Assembly (NCBI RefSeq): GCF_019649055.1
Contig: NW_026570549.1
Coordinates: 1-47,305 of the forward strand
From: Paramacrobiotus metropolitanus
Lineage: Eukaryota > Tardigrada > Eutardigrada > Parachela > Macrobiotidae
Direction: 5' to 3'
Length of the DNA: 47,305 nt
Part shown: positions 45,401-47,305 of the stretch, piece by piece
How positions within the stretch are numbered: position 1 is the first letter of the stretch
How the letters are laid out: each line of letters opens with the position of its first letter
Translations under genes and position numbers: made by a program
The notes under the pieces: model-generated
What the model was told of the DNA's origin: nothing
Seen by the model: the letters and a program-made list of their open reading frames with translations, nothing else
Databases searched by the model: none

Positions 45401-45490
45401 GTCACTCGTGCAGAAATTGTCCTCGATGACAACGTTACATATATAGTCGTTCTTGTCGTAATAACGGTCTGCTAATTAAATTCATTCTGA
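45380..45490 (-). repeat. Terminal-repeat sequence, right (inverted) copy
   Basis: The reverse complement reads GAATTTAATTAGCAGACC, TTATTACGACAAGAACGAC and GACAATTTCTGCACGAGTG, closely matching 12953-13060. Together with the minisatellite it forms inverted ends 32.5 kb apart. Confidence 0.7.
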
Positions 45491-45562
45491 TAGTTTAAAT
45501 TGTAGAAATGACTTTAGTAGATACAGCTGCCTCTATGCCGTAAGTAAACAAATCGTAAAAAC

Positions 45563-45708
45563 CTCTTTCGATAGGGAATCAGGGAGAAGTTCAAAGTCGT
45601 TAAATGTTCTTATGTAAACAAACTTTTGATAGGGAATCAGGGAGAAGTTCAAAGTCGTTAAATGTTCTTATGTAAACAAACTTTTGATAGGGAATCAGGG
45701 AGAAGTAA
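45563..45708. repeat. 58-bp tandem repeat, ~2.5 units
   Basis: GATAGGGAATCAGGGAGAAG, TTCAAAGTCGTTAAATGTTC and TTATGTAAACAAACTTTT repeat head to tail, with the first and second copies almost identical. It lies downstream of the LRR gene's stop codon. Confidence 0.85.
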
Positions 45709-46028
45709 AAAACACTATGTACACACACCTGTGCAAACACATTCCACATTTTATTACCGTACATTCCGTACTTTACGAGCACACTGACCGGCAAGAGACA
45801 CAGAACAGAGAGAAGATCATTTCAATGTCATAACACAAAATCGGAGAAGAGCGTAATTATCTTTTCACAACCATCAAGATCATAGAAGAGTAAAACTATA
45901 AAAAAACTAACAAAAAATCACAACTTCGTATGGCTAGCGGTGTAAAACAGAATACTGACTGTAATTTGGTCAACAGTTGAGATTCATAAAAGTAAAAATC
46001 TGTACATAAATCTTTTGTAAAAAAACAT

Positions 46029-46688
46029 CTACAATTCGTAAATGTTCTCATTACGGACGTGCATCTGTATCGCATCATCGGGTTCAGCAAGTCGCTCCAG
46101 AGCGGGGCCGTTCTGTTTCTTGGCACACTTTTCACCACAAAACAGGCACACGCAACGAAAGTTCCAACACAAGCAACCGCACCAACGCAGAAATACAAAA
46201 TGTTAGTGGTACTCATCTCCGCGTCTTCATCCACACTAGTGCTCGTCTCTGATGGCATGACATTTGCAGTTGATCCAGCAGTGTCGGTGGTGATGTAAGG
46301 AGCATGTGTAGTGGCTGGAATCGTCGGAGAACCAGTGCTAGCCGATGTGCCAGTTCCACAAACAGAGATGACACGAAATTTCACAAACGGTGGCGGAGTA
46401 ACGCACTCATCGATAGGATTTCCAGACAAATCAACAGACATCAGACCAGGAAAGTAAACGGACAGACCATAGTAAGGGATGACACGAACGGAATTTCCGC
46501 TGAAGGCAATATGACGAATCCAGGTTTCGGCTCGGTGGATAAGGGATCGCTGATAGTTCTCTACCTGTACAGTTCACAATACCAGTATCATAACTGCACA
46601 GACATTTCCCGTAACACTGGATCCATTTTCCGCACTCCACACCACTGCACAAGCACAGCAAGACGAACAAGACAGAAACAAACGCCAT
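46029..46688 (-). CDS. Small LRR single-pass membrane protein
   Basis: The frame starts at the ATG ending at 46688 with a clear signal peptide (MAFVSVLFVLLCLCSGVEC). An LRRNT-type cysteine cluster follows (KCLCSYDTGIVNCTGRELSA), then two to three leucine-rich repeats (HIAFSGNSVRVIPYYGL, FPGLMSVDLSGNPIDEC). Next come a Ser/Thr/Pro-rich stalk of about 50 residues, a transmembrane segment (ILYFCVGAVACVGTFVACAC) and a short cytoplasmic tail ending RNENIYEL at the stop 46029-46031. Two single-base breaks separate these parts: near 46531 (extra C) and near 46130 (missing A in an A run). Without the second, the frame wrongly runs on to 45896. Only two or three repeats is short for the family. Single coding exon; no partner recognised. 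Confidence 0.75.
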
Positions 46689-46965
46689 TTTCGGTAGAAA
46701 TCAGAAGATAACAAAGAACTGAAAAAATCACCACTAGTCACCACACACTGTCAGTACAAAACGCTAGTCCGAACAGTCATTGCATGTGCTGTATGGTATC
46801 GGCGCTGCCGGAAATGCATTTCGCACATCGTACTGCTGCCTAGTGGTAGGCCAATGCACACAGACTTCGTTTAGCGTCAAAATGGTAATGTTAATCAGTC
46901 AATATCATGGCGTCAAAATGGCGTCAAAACATAAATCGCATAAATCATTCATATTGATATATTTC

Positions 46966-47080
46966 ATGCAACAGTCGTTGCACTATCATAGTCCACAGTG
47001 GTGGCGACTTTCGAAATTTGTGCATGCAACAGCCATACGATCATGATCAGTTTTCCTATCCATGTATTTGTATTTGCCAT
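46966..47080 (-). other. Short ORF with hydrophobic start
   Basis: A 38-codon frame starting MANTNTWIGKLIMIVWLLHA looks like a signal peptide and ends in a stop after a short polar stretch. It lies ~280 bp upstream of the LRR gene on the same strand. It could be a first coding exon or a chance ORF; no other domain is visible. The rest of 46700-47305 shows nothing I can assign. Confidence 0.2.
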
Positions 47081-47305
47081 GGTATGCACCTCTATAAAAT
47101 AAAAAAGGAACACAGATGCCGCCTCGGAAGTCCGGTTATCCCAAACACTTCTGCCATAAAATAAAAATCGGACCATTCCATTATAGAGATGCCTTCCACG
47201 CCATATGCAGACGCATTTACCGTAATGCATCTCTGCAAACGAATGAAAAAACAATAGTTAACAATAATGGTGCCATCCACAAGTAGAATATCCTAAACAA
47301 TTTTG

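Noticed and set aside
12953-45490. Calling the whole 32.5 kb one giant transposon
   Set aside because: Only the two inverted ends support it; no target duplication or transposase for those ends was found, and both sides look like separate foldback elements. Kept as a finding, not as a feature.

Overview
This window is nuclear DNA from an animal. Genes are split by short introns with GT..AG ends. They encode animal-only modules (animal haem peroxidase, calcium-binding EGF repeats, a leucine-rich-repeat membrane protein, a kinesin motor fragment), and the spaces between them are packed with eukaryotic transposable elements. Gene content suits an invertebrate, but I cannot place the phylum from sequence alone. 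No bacterial operons, CRISPR arrays or rRNA genes are visible.

Layout. 1-12.9 kb is gene-poor: dispersed repeats, perfect palindromes, a tRNA-like unit and two small inverted-repeat elements (MITEs). 12.95-15.6 kb holds a terminal-repeat sequence, a minisatellite, a foldback element and a hAT-type MITE inside a dispersed repeat. 16.8-19.35 kb (minus) is a multi-exon EGF-repeat gene. 19.84-20.35 kb (minus) holds three exons of a kinesin motor, cut off on its 5' side by a SINE-like repeat. 22.8-23.1 kb is a Ulp1-type peptidase fragment from a transposon. 24.1-29.8 kb (minus) is a peroxidase locus in which the C-terminal half of one peroxidase domain is spliced in phase to the N-terminal and central parts of a second. 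30.95-31.8 kb (plus) is a retroelement-like coding remnant. 33.84-37.63 kb is a PIF/Harbinger-like DNA transposon with perfect 54-bp terminal inverted repeats, a transposase (plus) and a convergent Myb/SANT-like protein (minus). 41.0-45.5 kb is a dense array of foldback repeats ending in a sequence homologous, in inverted orientation, to 12.95-13.2 kb. 46.03-46.69 kb (minus) is a small LRR transmembrane protein.

How it fits together. The host genes shown (EGF protein, peroxidase, LRR protein) are secreted or cell-surface types and all lie on the minus strand, but nothing shows a shared pathway. Almost every recognisable coding region, including unrelated host genes and the transposon, is broken by single-base insertions or deletions, several next to short homopolymers, while only one clear in-frame nonsense codon was seen. 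I read this mainly as residual consensus error in the assembly and partly as real decay, so reading frames here need read-level checking.

The observations most worth following up are the split two-domain peroxidase with a tyrosine where the first domain should have its proximal haem histidine, the inverted homologous termini 32.5 kb apart, and the hairpin present in two copies with changes on both sides of its stem.
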